A DNA stretch of 64,000 nucleotides, from the NCBI GenBank assembly GCA_012861695.1, contig JAAOOA010000163.1, positions 126,001-190,000 on the forward strand, given 5' to 3'. A program made the translations under genes and the position numbers. This document shows, piece after piece, positions 34,701 to 49,700 of this stretch; position 1 is the stretch's first letter; every line of letters starts with the position of its first letter. Source of the stretch: Trematomus loennbergii (taxonomy: Eukaryota; Chordata; Actinopteri; Perciformes; Nototheniidae). The notes below the pieces were generated by a model, which was not told the origin of the DNA, did not search any database, and was given only the letters and a program-made list of their open reading frames with translations.

Positions 34701-37700
34701 AGCGCTTTTCAAGGCACTCAAAGCGCTTTACAATTACACATAGTAGACATGGAACAGTTATTACTGTGGACAATACCCAAATGTATCATCTGTATTTTGT
34801 TTTATTATTTTAGACGGTGCACATTGATAGACATTTCTGTTCATGTAGTAGTATTAGTATTTTTGACTTTTTACATTAATTATATGAAATATTTTGTATT
34901 GTTTTGTTTATATTTGATATAATGTTTTTAATTCTCTCATTTTATTTTTAATTGTTAATTCTCTTTTCCACTTTTTTTTAAGTATTATTTTAAGTAACAG
35001 CCACAGGTTAAAGCAGTACACAGACAGAACTATGTGACTCGTTCTCTAGCTGATATATATATATATATATATATTACGTCTAATCTACACACTGTATTTT
35101 AATTCTTAAATTAAAAGCAAATAATTATTTACGTCGATTATTCATTTATTGATCTGCATATCTTGAGTCTGAAAGCTACACTGCAGGTCTTCAATGTAAG
35201 GTGTGATTAACAGCTGTATTTATATGTTAGTAAATATCCTCACCTTCTCTGTCACGAACTTGTTGACGTCGACGTCCTCGGGGAGGAAGTCTCTCCACCG
35301 GAGACCGCCCTCTCGCCACATCGCTCCCGCCTTTTTATGGCTCTAAAGAAGGGGAAAAATTGTTTTAAAAATAAGTTGTAGACACTTTCCCTTCTGATGT
35401 GCATTCACCATATGAACAGAGTCAGACACACAACTTTTTCTCAGTATAATTGTAATTTAAAATATAAATAAATGTCAGAAGAATAAAACATTCAATGAAA
35501 CGATGAAATGAATTGAAGTGGGACATCCCCAAATATCTATCCAAAGCTTTAGTATAGCGACCCAGAAACAGAAAATATTTTACTAACATGTATACAACTG
35601 GAGAGAGTTCACGTGTTAGACAGACACATTAACAACCTTAAAATAACATCAAACACTTCCATAAATGGTAGAAATGAAATGTGCTTCGAAGTAAAATAAC
35701 TTGTTAAGAAGCCCCCAGCCATTTCTTAGTATTAAAGTATAGATAATTGACTGTAATGAAGAGTTTCTCACCATTTCTTTGCACAGTAAATTGAGGATTT
35801 GCACCAGCAGGACTCCGGCTTGGCCCAGAGGAATCAAAGGTTTGGAAATCTCCCTGGAGGAACAAAGGTCAAACACAGGTTAAGATCAAGCAGCCAGAAA
35901 GGGATGTTCTCCTGCAGATTTGTCCCATGTGAGGAGGGGGCTTCTAACCTGAAAAGCTCCCCCATGGGGATGCCTCCCTCGTGCAGCATGGGGGAGATGA
36001 GCTCTGCCAGGTACAGCCAGATGTGAGGGATGTCGATGGCCATGTCTTCAGCCACCTCCAGGATCTCCTGCAGCCTGAGGACACACAGCGAGGAGACATT
36101 TAAACGTTTATTTATAGGATGAAGAATAAGTTTAAACGCACTCAACTAAGCATAAAGGCATCACATAAGTTTAAGGTAAGAATAAAGCAAGAGAAATTAG
36201 ACTTTTTGAGAGTAATTAAAGGGGACCTATCATGCAAAATGCACTTGTGTACGTCTTTTCTACATGAATATGTGTCCCCGGTGTTCCAGGGAACTCACCA
36301 AGTGTCAGAAAACACAACCCTCTCTATTTTCCTCCATACCCAAATCTCTAAAAAAGGGGCTGCCACGGATCTGATAAAAACTGATCCAGATTTGAACACT
36401 GTCCTGACGTCAGGACGGTGGCGCTACGGCTATTGGGCCAACTCCACCAATCAGGAGGAGACAGCCACGGCCATTGCCGTTCGAAAGCGCTGGAGACGCT
36501 GTAGTACATATGCCAGGCCTGTAGGTGGTGCTGTTCTCACAGAATCAGCCCTTGCAGAGCAGAGCTAACATTTTTCAAATTGAGCAAAATGAGGCATGGC
36601 TAAAATGCATGATCTGTTTGGTATTTTGAAAATATGTTTTATAAATATGCCTTATATAGGTATGGGCCTACACTATATTATTCAAATATAGCATGATAGG
36701 TCCACTTTAAGTAGCTTAACGGGCTTTTTTTAACACTTCTACATCCAACTCACAGATGTAACCTTGCTTTGAGAAAAAATATTATTAATTTAACCCTTTT
36801 AGAAGTGTAGTTATGGTCATTTGTTCTGGGAATGTCATTTTTGAGCCTGAGACCTGGAAAACAGGCTCGGGCTTAACAGGTTAAACCATCATTTACCCTG
36901 CTGGCTTCTGCTCATTTTATATTCATATTCCCTAGCTCCTTGTGTGTACAGGAAAAACCGGTGCTCCGAACCGGCCCTGGAACCGCGTTGGTGTGAAAGC
37001 CCCATTACACACAATATCGATATATATACTCATTACTGATGTCTTTGGTATTTTGATTTTGTCAATACACCAACTTTTACAACTCATGCTATCTTAAAAA
37101 ACCTTTTGGCAATATTTCATTTATTTCAACTCGTGTTTTTTTCAACTCAAACTTTGTCGTTTTGGGTTTTGAATTTAACGTTTCTTTCAATTGGAAAGTC
37201 GTTAAAATAGATGTTTAAGAGGCGTGGGAACCCTCGTGTTATCTGTGAAGTTGTAGACACCTTTTACACACAATATACAACATTATAAATACACATTCCT
37301 CCCCCCCTCACTGACCCGTTGTAGTACTGCTGCTTGGGCAGAGTGCCGGCTTTGATGAGCTGCTGCAGCAGGAGGCCCATGCGCTCTCGGGCGATGGTGC
37401 TGCGCTCCAGCGTCGACTCCAGGCCGGTTTGTACGAAGAGGAAGAGAAGCTGAGTGCTGCTCATCTCATGCACACACTGCAGAGCCTCTGTGGGACGGAG
37501 AGACACACAGAGGGGGTGTTAGGCTGATAAACTCTGCTTAGTTGCTGTCAGACGGTCATTTTAATGTTTATAATGAATCTCCCATTAGATCAGCCGTGTC
37601 AAACTCAATTTCATCACGGGCCACATCAGCATTATGGTTGCACTCAAAGGGCCAGTTGTAACTTTAAGACTATATAAAAATACATTTAATATATATAAAT

Positions 37701-40700
37701 AATGTATGATATTACATGATTACCTCTGCATTGGATTATTATCAGATAGGGTAATAACTTCATAATTGACTACGTCTGAAAGCAGAAAGTTGTTATAGTA
37801 TGCTGACTCACAAAGTCTCTGACAGGGTTGACCAACAATCGCTTATTTAGGCTAGGAGGCATTTGGTTTAATAACGTACAATAAGTTATCATGTTATGAA
37901 CATAAAACTGTTTAAAGTAAAATTGTAATCAACAACAATATTGCTACTTCTATTTTTCGTACCTTCATGTCGTTGAGGTGCAGATACTCCTCGATGATGG
38001 CGGTGGATTCTTGGTCAGTTCCTCCTCCGTCAGCGTGGGCTTGGTGGAGGCCGGGGGGGGAGGAGGTGTCAGATTTCTCTCGTGTCACTGTTCACACAGA
38101 AAGAAACAAATATATATATATCATGAATCTCTTAGTCAACTAACTACTCATTTGGTTGATTCATTCAAAAGATATACAAGAAAGACGAATAGGTTGATAA
38201 CATACTATATCAGATTGATAGTCTCTCCATTCTACCATGCCCGAGAGAGCCATTCAATATTAAACAAAATGAAAACATATTGAATAAAATACAATTATAA
38301 ATAAAATAGTTTGAGTTAAATAAAATAAATTTAAAAAAAAAAATTCCCGACTTTTCCATGAACTAGGGAAACCAGAAAAATGCAGTTAAGTCACATGACC
38401 TACTGTCCTTTTTGCAAACTCCAAACAAAAACAAATTAAAAGGATATTTATTTTAGAAATCTGATTAAACGTTTTGTATAGGTAATGTGTGTCATTCGAG
38501 TTCACAGATTGCGTTATAAAAATAGATGAAATATCCCTAGAATTTGAATTATTTGTACCGCCAAGAGAAGTGCGTTCTTGTTATAGTAAAATTTAACACA
38601 ATAATACTTTAACTTAAAAAAAAATGCATTATTATTACTATGAGTGTGAATAAAGTGTGAATAACTGAAGTCCTCCTACCGTCCTCTTTGCTCCTGGCTC
38701 TCTCTCGGCTCCCTCTGTCGTCGGTCATGCTGGCGACGCGGCGGACGGGATCTGCCGACCCGCGCTGCTCCCGCTCGCGGCTCCCCTCGTTCTCACGGCT
38801 GAAGCTGCGCTTGGTGACCTGCAGGCGGTTTCTGTCGCGGTCGTCACGCCGGTCAAAACCGATCGTTGCCGCGGCCCGAGCGATCGAAACGGTCGCCGCG
38901 CTCTCGACTCGAGCTGTTTCTGTGGAATCGGAACAAAAGATCCTTAATTCAAATTACAAGTTACATTATGTGCAATTTGAAATTAAAACAACACATTTCC
39001 ATGACTTTTAAAACAACTTTTCAAATGGAAAACACTAAGAAGATTACTTTTAAAGGCCTGGAAAATTACACTCTAAAGCTTTCTGATCACACAGGTCCGA
39101 ATACTCTGACAATACTTTAGGTTTCTGCTGCTCACCTCTGAGGGACTCGTCTGTCTGAGTCCTGAGCAGCCGAGGCGCCGGAGGTCGCCTGCTGTAAGGC
39201 GGAGAATCTGTTCCCCGTGTTGGTGGCTGGGCGGCCGGCTGGCGGCTCTGGGCCTGGAGGGGAAACACACAGAAATAGCACATTATAATACCTTTACAAA
39301 GCACCTTTAAACTGTTGGCCATGCCTACAGGAGAAATGTGGGGTTTCAATATCTTACCCCTACTGACAAATATAACAATCTGTCCAACAAAATCAATGAT
39401 ATGGAACATCCAGGTAGCAAGGCAATGCAGCAGCGGCCTTTTCTGTGCTCTCTGAGCTCACTTTTTATTTCATTTCATTTGTATTTGTTCCGTTCATGGT
39501 ATGCACAACTTAATGTATAACAATTATTTACAAAACATGTCTCTATAAACACACCGTACCCGGAAAGGAGCAGGGAGATTACCGCCCCTTTCTCAAAACA
39601 TAAATAAATGTAACTAGACGGTCTGTCCTTCGTATTTTCTTATTCGCAGCCGATCATAACAGTATCGTGGGAAAATAAGAGAAACACAAAAACGTCCACT
39701 TAGTACACAGTTAACGGAAAGAATCAAAACATCACGTAATCACATTGTTCTGGGAAACCTACCGGCTTCTGCAGCTTAGCAGTGGTGCTGCCCCCGCTGC
39801 TGCCCTTCCCCCAGCTGCCAAACATGCCTTTCCCACCGGGGCCCAGGACCTGATTGTTGAAGTCAAGAGCAGGCGTCTGAAAAACAAAAAAGGGGATACA
39901 AACGTTAATGGGATTTGAACAGATCTTATAATTATCTCCACATCATGACCATTCCCACAGCACAGTGTTCATTTCGTCAACGAAAACTATGACGAAAAAT
40001 GTTCGTCGTTTTTTCATGACTAAGACGAGGACGAGCTAAAAATAGATTTTTGATAATAAAAAAACGATGACGAAATGTATATTTAGTTTTCGTTGACGAG
40101 ACGAGAGGTTTTAATGGTGGACTATCGGACATTCAAATGTGGGTATTTCCCCCAATTGTCCGTGTCAAAATGCATCTTACGCTTCTAACTTGCAATATCA
40201 TTATTTCCGCTCTCTTCACTCCAGAAGAGCGATCTCCCTGGCCGTTTCTCAATGTCGAGTAAACCTGCTGCAGAGCCACCATTTCAAGTATACTACGTCA
40301 TCGAGTGGCGCCGAAGGACTGTTTAAATGCATGTTAAATGCCCAGCATTCGGCTCCACTCGATGACGTAGTATACTTGAAATAGTGGCTCTGCAGCCGGT
40401 ATACTCGACATTGAGAAACGGCCCCTGTGTCTCTCTGTGTGCGGGGGGCGGGGCCTAACAGACGCTGCAGCGGCACACAGAGATCTGCCAGGGACGGAGC
40501 GTTCAGAGTAGAGACACTACAAGGCTCGATGTGGACAAAGCTCGTTTGCCATTAGTGTTTTTGCGTAAGCGCGTTGACACGAGCAGTCTGTCCAAACAGC
40601 CGGCCAAAAGGTGTCGTATTCAGTCGGAGAAATGCACAATTTTCGACTTCCTTAACTCGTAGCTGTTGCCGCAATTACGATTAACGTTATCACATCAGGT

Positions 40701-43700
40701 GCGCAGAGGTGGGAGAAGTACTCAGATCTTGTCGTCAAGTAAAAAAGTACCAGATTGTAGGAATACTCTGTTACAGTAAAAGCTCTGCATTCAAAATGTT
40801 ACTACGGTGAAAGTAGAAAAGTATTCTCATCAAAATATAGTTAAAGTAGCGACAGTAAAAGTAGTCATTGCAGATTGGTCCATTTCAGAATAATATATAT
40901 GATATGTTTTATAATGATTGATCATGAAAGTGTTCTCAAAGCTGGTAAAGGTGCAGCTAGTTTGAATGGCTTTGTATACTGCAGGGTAGCTTGTGGATTT
41001 ACTCCAGGTGGAACTAACGTCTGATTTAACACTTGGTTATATTTCACATCATTCATCCACATCTGTGAAGTAACTAAAGGGATTAAATACATGTAAAGTA
41101 CACCATTTACCTCTGAACTGTAGTGGAGTAGAAGTACTAAGTAGCAAAACATTTAAATACTCCAGTAAAGGACCTCAACATTTTACTCAAGTACAGTACA
41201 ATATAATAACATAATTATAATATTTGATTTATTTCACATTTAAATAAAGCAATGTTAATTCAGTTAACAATTTGTTTAGTTTTTCCGTTTAAAAAATAAC
41301 AAGAAGGACCTATAAGAATACCGTTAAAGTACCGGATCGATAAGCAGTATCGATAAGAGTAGTAGTACCGTTAAAAACCTTAACGATACCCATCCCTAGA
41401 TATTACACAAGTGTTAAGAGAGTGAAATGTTGCTTCGAATTTCAACACTTGATGCTGTCACATTGATTCAATTTCAGATACCTGTGTTTTAATTAGTTTA
41501 AAGAGAAAAACATTTTGACTAAAACGTAATGATTTTTCATCGACTAAAACTGGACTAAAATGTTTTGAGTTTTCGTCAACTAAGGATAAAAATGACTAAA
41601 ATGACTAAAAGTAATAACCATTTTCGTCTAAAGACTAAATCAAAAATAGCTGCCAAAATTAACACTGCCACAGCATCATCAACTATGTAATATGAATGTT
41701 GATGTAGCTACATACATACTGAGACATTAGTATTAATAATTTTTATAGCGCTTTTCCTAGTGCTCAAAGACTCTTGTAAAGACGTAATACCAAGTCAAAC
41801 TCAGCCTTTCTAAGAAACTGAAACTAAAACACACTAATGAATCTAACTAAGGTCTCAGTATATGTATGTAGGTAGCTATATTAACACGGTGCCCAAGTCA
41901 AACTCAGCCTTTCTAAGAAACTGAAACTAACACACTCATGAAACAAAACTAAATCGTTGAAGGTAGAAAGAAATAACAAAAATCGTATTGAAATCTTGCA
42001 TTCCTATCCGAGTGAAGCGTCCTTTCTCCTACCTTAGTGATTTTGCTAAGGCGAGAGGTGTCAATGGGTCGGTTTTTGGTGGAGATGGGCACTGTGTTCC
42101 AGCCTTCGTCCTGGGGAGGTTGCCCTCGGCCCTGGTTGTCACGGCCCTCGCGGCCACCACGGCCCCCTCGACCTCCTCCATCGTTCCTTCCTCCGTCGTT
42201 CCTGCCTCCGTCGTTCCTGCCTCCGTGGCCTCCTGACGGCTTAGAGATGAAGGCATGCTGCACCTTCATCTGCTCCCGTTGCTCCTCCAGCTCGGCGTCT
42301 TTGTGATTTGCTCGATCGTCTTCGGGCCCTGTTCGCCTCTCCTGGGGACCCACGAGCTCTGGAGGGGAGGAAGTAAAATATAGAGGTTGTCAGAATCAGA
42401 ATACCTTAGGAAACCCAGTCCACTCTGAAGGGATCTACTGATATTTGATAAGGCCTGGCAGCCATTGATCACACACAGAGAAGTGCAAGCTGGATTTAAC
42501 ACTTTGAAGATGATTATGTATAGATTTGAGTGTTGCTGAAATCTGGGTTACAACCATTTCTAAAGTAATATTGTAGGTGTTGTATATATTTTGTCTTTTT
42601 GTTTGCTTTGTATGTTTTTTTGTTCTTTTTTGTGTCCATTATGAGAACGTGTACTTATCTCATTATTGTTTTTGTTGTTTTCTTTCATGTTGGGGTGGGG
42701 GTGGGGGGGTATATTTGATCTGCTTTCTGGCAGTCTGGTTGAAATGTGCACGGTTGCATCTACAGTATGTATTTGACTGCTCAATGACATTCTGTATGAT
42801 TTTCTTTATAATGAAAACATTCAACAAAAAAAGGAATACCTTAATCGTCCCACATAACCGTAAACAAATATTATGTCAGGACATTGACAGGATTATTTGG
42901 GACATGATTTGCTCCCTGTGTGTATTGGATCATTACATGGCAGTCAAAATGTTTACAAATATCAAAATGTTAGTGTGTCCACATCACTGATTCCAAGAAC
43001 ATTTGTTTTGCTTCTAATATGGGGAAATATTAGGAAAGAAGCAGACACGTTGATGCTGGCTTTAGATCCAATGTATCCATTCAACATCGCCTTCCAACAA
43101 TAACTCACTCTCCCCCCCCCCACTTACACTTCTTGTCCTTGTATGTTTCTTTGTAAAGCGACCTTGAGGTTATGAAAGGCGCTATATAAATTCAAGTTAT
43201 TATTATTAACATATAAACAGCATTACATAGTACAATGCTAACATAGATTTCTGGCATAACGTATAAACACTTACAATGCAAACATAGATATCTTATTAAC
43301 ACGTACAAATGTTGCATGCTACCTCCTTTAAAAAAAAAAAATCAGCATAAATCTCCACTTTGAATATATATAGGCCTAGTATTGTCATATTATATTACAT
43401 TTTACTGCACCCAGTTTCCTACATAACTATTGCTTTTGTTTCTCTTTTGGTTAGGTATTCTTCTTTCTATGTGTCTGTAAGCACCACTTATAAAAAAAAA
43501 TTCCTCGTAAGTGTAAAACTATTTGATAATAAAACTGATTCTGACAGAGCCCACTAAAGCTAAACGGCGCTAGCTTAGCATAGCTAACGGCGCTAGCTTA
43601 GCATAGCTAGCATGACACAGCACTATAACCGTTACTCCCCAAACAAACCCTCTGAAAATACCCAATAAACAGACATCCCACCAACAGTGAGCTCTTCACA

Positions 43701-46700
43701 ACACCAAAACACAACATCAGTGTATATTCAACATGTATCAACCATAACACTCACCTAGTGTGGGGAGATATTAGGAAATAAGCTAATTAGCTCAAATGCG
43801 CGGTTGTTGCTAGCTTCAAATCCAACGTATTAATAAACGGTTGTTAAGCAACAGGCGCCATCTGTTGGACAACCCAGGAACCGTTAGTCTTTGTAACTTG
43901 TCATATCCATTACATATGCAACAGGTTAAAAAAAACACTCAATACATGAACTCAATTTAACTGAAGTATCTCTAATTTTGACCGATGATTCAATAGGCAT
44001 TTAGCAGTGTTAATGCTGACAAATTAACACTATTAGGACTAAGGTGTTCATGGGAGAAACTGATGAAAACATCCACATCCTAGTCACTCTTAAAGCTGGG
44101 GAAGGCAGTTTTTATTTAGCATTATTGGGCAAAAGCTCCATAATAACCTTCAATAGATAAAAAGCTAAGAGGATACAGAGGGTTGAGGTTAGATTCCTCT
44201 CTGTCCTAAGTCATATAAAGGTTATTCTACGGGAAAAGAGTGGTGCTATAATGACATATTTAGGACAACCCTGAATTTAGCATTGCAAAGGCTCTTTCAA
44301 CGTTTTTCTATTACATTTTTCCATTAGATTTTGGGTTATTGCAGCAAAATGAGCACTTTGGCAAACACATTTATGACAAGTTTTGTATTTACCGACAGAA
44401 ACATGTTCAGAAAACCATTGATTTCTAGACGAGGAAACGGGACGTGTAGTAATGCCGACTCATTTCTAGGATTAAGATTAATTCCTGCAAACACTATGGT
44501 GGAATAAAAGCTTTTCCTGCAGGATATTCCTTCGTTGAATCAAGCTTTGACCTAAAAAAGGGCTGTGCACGTGCTTCTGCGTTTGTAAAACAGCAAATAA
44601 AAACGCCCTCTCTGAAAAGACCAGTTTTTTAAAGCCTGAAAACAGAGCCAGAAGGAGGTGCAGAAGAGTAGTTTTCTCTTAAATTAGAATATACTCAGAG
44701 GTTATATTGGAAGTTTTGTTCCAGGGAGGCACAAATAACACTGCCTTGCACAGCTTTATCTCTTCAATTTAGCCTTTTTCCTAGAAAGGCAAGAACAAAG
44801 AGTGTGTGTGTGTTTTTCAAAGTAAAGTTTGGCCAATGTGCTGACTGTGCAGCTGATGTTAGCTTGTTAAAACACTGAAAGAGGTTTTGTAACACTGTGT
44901 GGGTGGTGGGCAGCATTCCTTCAGAGAAATAATCTTAAACTGGACTGGACTGGCTTCATTACACACACAAAACAAAGAACACCTATTATATATATATTTA
45001 TTATATATATTCTGGTCATATGTGTTTAACGGTTTGTTAATTTCTTTGATCATTGTTTTTTTATACTTAATAGTTTTCCTGGCTTGTATCTCCCATACCC
45101 AGAACTACTAATAAGAAAGTAAATCATCCTTAAATTGACTTGGGAGCTGTCTTTGTTTCTTAGTTTAAACAATACCTGTCAGCCTATAATAAAAACGACT
45201 CTTGTTGTGCTAGTGTTTACCCGTCGAAGGTCCAGCACGTCCTGCAGCATGAAGCGGATCCTGGAGCTGGTCTTCTTGTCCTTTATGATTTTCTCCATCT
45301 GATTAAAGTACTGGTCCATACGAGGCTAAGGAACAAACACAGCAGTGTGGTTAGTACATCTTCCACACAACAAATTAAAACATGATCCAACACATTCACC
45401 AGCATGCATATACTGTAGGCACGTGATTCGTAAGGCTGCCTCAAACTAAACGAATTAAAAATATCCTTTTAATCGTTAAAAATGTTTTTACCTAATTGCA
45501 ATTGTTTGTTTTAATGTTAACTTCTATAGGTTAAAATAGAATGATAACACTTCACATTTTGATGGTTTACACAGACTTTGGGATCGTTAAAACAATTCTT
45601 TGCAAAGGTGGGACATTTTTTTCACCTGGATTCTTGTATACCAGCTGTTTCTAAAACAAAAAACGACAGCGCAGAAATTGGAATAGTTTAGTCTAAATGC
45701 ACTTCGTACCTTGGCCTTCTCGAAGTCTAGGTCCTTTCCGATGGTGGACAGCAGTCTGCAGAGGCACTCCAGAGACTCTTCATCGTGGTTCTTCAGCAGC
45801 TTCACGATGCAGTCGTGCATGATGACCTCTGTGAGCATTTTCAGCTTGAACAGCTCTCCGATGAACTTCATGTTGCCCATCGAGCGCCTGCGGGCGTTGT
45901 CTTTCTCGCGCTGCAGCTGCTCAGTGAGACGCTGCTTCTCCTCCGGCTGCAGGAGGAACAAAGTCACGGGGAAAGGGAAGAGATGTTAGCCGATTGAATA
46001 ATCTGAGAATAATATAAATCTGAACATTTCATTTATCCTGGTAAAATGTGGGTTTCGAAACGGAAAATATTTTACACAATTAAAAATATGCCATAAAAAT
46101 GTTAAATTATTAAATAAATAAAACGTGTTTAAACACAAGAAAAATGTGCAATAAAAATACATTTTATGAATAATTAATTAAGACAATGAGGAAAATAGTA
46201 ATATAGTAATAATCCTAAGTGATATGGGTAAGTGAGATGTCCAATAAAAATGTAAAAATGTGCACAGTGTAATACAATTGACAAAATATGTAGTTTTTAT
46301 GTGTATTACTAAGATATTTTCCAGAATTACACAGGTTTAAAAGGGTTTAAAAGTGCCAGTCTGTTAACTCATAATGGCTTCCCTCGGATTTATGTTCACC
46401 TTCAAATACTCCCCACCACACATACAAAATAAAACACCAAGATCACTTATTTTGTGCATAAACAAAGACCCTAAATTGAGATTTTTTTTAGGCAGTACTG
46501 TACCACTGTGGCAGCATCCAGCTCTTTCTGCTTCCTCTCGAAGATCTCGTCGTCAACTTGGTCCTTTTCGAACTCCTTCTGGCATCGGTTTAGCAGCAGC
46601 TTGCGGAAATTCACAGTGACTCCCGGCTTATCTGTGGTTTCAACTTTAAGCTGGAAAATAGAACAGCAAACACACACAATTAAAGATTATTACCACCATA

Positions 46701-49700
46701 CACCCCAGCACGTGCACTCCGCTCTGCATCAGCCAAACGGCTCGCTGCACCTCACTGCGAGGGGGACCCAGGTTCCCATCAGCAAAAACACGTGGGTTTG
46801 CTATCCTGGCTCCAAAATGGTGGAATGAGCTCCCCATTGACATCAGGACAGCAGAAAGCTTACACATCTTCCGGCGCAGACTGAAAACTCATCTCTTTCG
46901 ACTCCAAGCGATATAATTACTAACAAAGCACTTATATACTAATAAAGGACTGGCTTATCTAAACTACTTTTTTGATGGTTAATATCAAAAAGAGCCATTT
47001 TGCCACCTCTGGCATCTCATCAAATGTGTCAGGAAGCACAAGGCATATTGATAAGAGTGCTTAAAAAGTTGTATATATAGTTATACTACATGTATTAAAA
47101 AAAACAGTATTTTGTTGCATCTTGTCCTTTTTTCAAGACTGAAAGTAGTTTTAATTAACAGATCTTTGGCTGTTTGCTTGCGGAAGTGGAAGCAAATTAA
47201 TCTGTGTACGAAATTCTATATTTTTATCAGTGGTTAGTTTCCAGAGGGGTCAGAAGCTCAAGATAAGATAAGGAAATGTGCCAGGACGTAGTCGTAGTTA
47301 AATGTTACGCATATATAAGCTGACCAAATATATACAAATATGTAATTAAGAGTCAGAGTATCACGTCGAACTCCAAGATGAGAGGTTTTTTCTCTTTTGA
47401 AAGATTCTCCACTGTGCAATAAATACAAATAAAAAAAGCTTGTATTTATTTTCACGTTATTTGCCGTCAAAGCTACAGAGAGAGCCGACCCCGATAGTGT
47501 CAAAAAATGCACATCTGTATAGAAAGACCCTTACAATAACAGTCCTTAAGTGAACATGTAAGCTTACTCAACACTAATTCCATCTTTTAGCTTAAGAAAT
47601 ATTATCCAAAAAAAAGCTTGTATTTATTTCCATGTTATTTGCTGTCAAAGCTACAGAAAGTCTGATGAGACACGTGCTGCTTGAAGGCTCATGGTGTCAC
47701 ACTTTATGTCATAGCAAGACACCACTGAGCTCTGTGTCGATTGTAAATAATTGTTATACATTAAGTTGTGCATACCATGAACGGAACAAATCAAATCAAA
47801 ATGAAAACACCCTAACAACAATCATCGGCTTGGCACCACTTACCCCCATGAGGCAGCGGCACATGTTGGCGTAGGCCACGGAGAAGTTAGGCTCAGCGAT
47901 GGCCTTCTCGAAGGTCAGATCGATGACTCCCTTCAATCTCTCCTCCGTGTCGATGGTGAGATCGGTCACCATCTTCATGAGCTGCTGAAACTTCTGCGGG
48001 GTGAGTTTGTTGAGGATGCTGCGAACACTTTTAAACAGCTCCTGGGTCTTCCCGTGCTCCGAGTCGTCGCTCTCACTCTCGACCTCCACGCGGGTTTTCT
48101 TCGTCGTAGGTTTCCACGCCTTCTCCGCCTTGTTCAGCTGAATGTCATCGCTCAGAGACATGGTGGTGAAGACCTTCCTCGGCTTTTCGCGCTGCATCTG
48201 CGCCGAGCGACGAGGACCCCCGACACCCATACCCATACCTGGAGGCTGAGAGGAGACGGAGATGTTTAATTCATTCAAGGATTACAATTACTTGAAATGT
48301 TATTGAAAGTGCATTATGGAATAGTGCAATATTCAAATTGCTGAGTGCACAATATTTGATGAGGGCTAAGTATTAGGGCTGTCAACGGTGACGCGTTAAC
48401 TCTCTCGATATATCTAGAAACTTTAACACGTTAGAAAAATAATTCTAGCTGGGCTAAGAATGGCATGGCAGTGAAATGCAGCGGATTTTGCACAAGCTGC
48501 ATGTATTGCACTGACTGGAGACATCTGTAAGAAACATCACTACCTGGTAACGGCACAATATGACAAATGTTCTACACCCATTCTTTAGGTTTCTTGAAGT
48601 TGCAGAGAAGTGGGAGGTAGCGGACAAGTCGTAAAATTGTCAGACTTCACGGCAATAATTCAGGAATCATGTTATCATAAAGGGAAACAAATCCTGATTT
48701 CTCTCACCAGTTTGTCATGCATTTATTTATTACAAAACCACATGGGTATTTGTTTTATCCCCCCCCCCAAGTTGTGTTCAATGGCATTAAAACGATAAAA
48801 ACGCTGCTGAAGGTTAATCCAATGTGTCTGAAAGGATAATCCATCTTCATGTTTATGTCAATCACAGAGTTTTCATATATAGCTGCTGTGACAGCTTCCT
48901 GTTTTGGGCTTTCTGGCTGCGCATCACTCTCATTCACCAATGGGTAATGTTTAGATGGATTTTAAGAACTTCCCCTCAATTCTATTGGCTCTAACGGTTA
49001 AAAAGAGGTGCCAACCATCAAAATCGTGGTTTTCTTTTTGCTAAATCTCTCTAAAAAAAGGTCATATGTCACTTGTTTTGCATCAATCTTGATACAGGGT
49101 ACTTATTATATGTTATAGTTTGGATTCCTAAAGCTTGTAGTCTACTATCCCATCATTCAAGGGTGGTTTTCACTATAAGTAATGTTGGTTTTTTGGACGG
49201 ACACAATCATTTTTTTTACTATGTTCAATCTGAATTTACTTTAAAATAAAAAACATCTATATTGATTCTGACTCTTCTACATCCAACTCACAGGTTTATC
49301 ATTGCTTTGAGAAAAAACATTATTAATTTACCCCTTTTAGAAGTGAAGATATAGTCATTTGTTCTGGGCATGTCATTTTCGAGCCTGAGACCTGAAAAAC
49401 AGGCTCAGGGCTAAACAGGTTAAGAAAACTTACAGGTCCTCTCCTTTCTTCTCTTCCGCCTCCGCCTCCTCCTCCTCCTTCTCTCCCTTCTCTTCCTTCT
49501 CTCCCTTCTCTCCCTTCTCTTCCTCCACCACCTCCTCCTCCTCCTCCTCCTCCTCCCATGTTAGGTCTGCCGAGGTTAGCGAAGGAAGGTGTGAAGTCGG
49601 GGCCAGAGATCATTTCTTTCATACGACTGGGGTCCAGTTGGCGCAGAGGGGCCTTGTTTGCCTGAAAACAGAAGTCAAAACCGAATGAGATTTTCTCCAA

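Larger units (their letters stand above)
39963..41667 (+). mobile_element. composite hAT element with exact TSD and nested inserts
   Basis: Outer ends CAGTGTTCATTTCGTC and (inverted) CAGTGTTAATTTTGGC, with an exact 8-bp target duplication CCACAGCA at 39955-39962 and 41668-41675. Inside lie a 184-bp palindromic MITE (40240-40423) and a copy of repeat R1 (40704-41215). It occupies the intron between eif4g1 exons 12 and 13. Confidence 0.88.

Noticed and set aside
36119..36568. 149-codon plus-strand frame
   Set aside because: It spans the left part of a TTAA-flanked MITE that is a known non-coding type.
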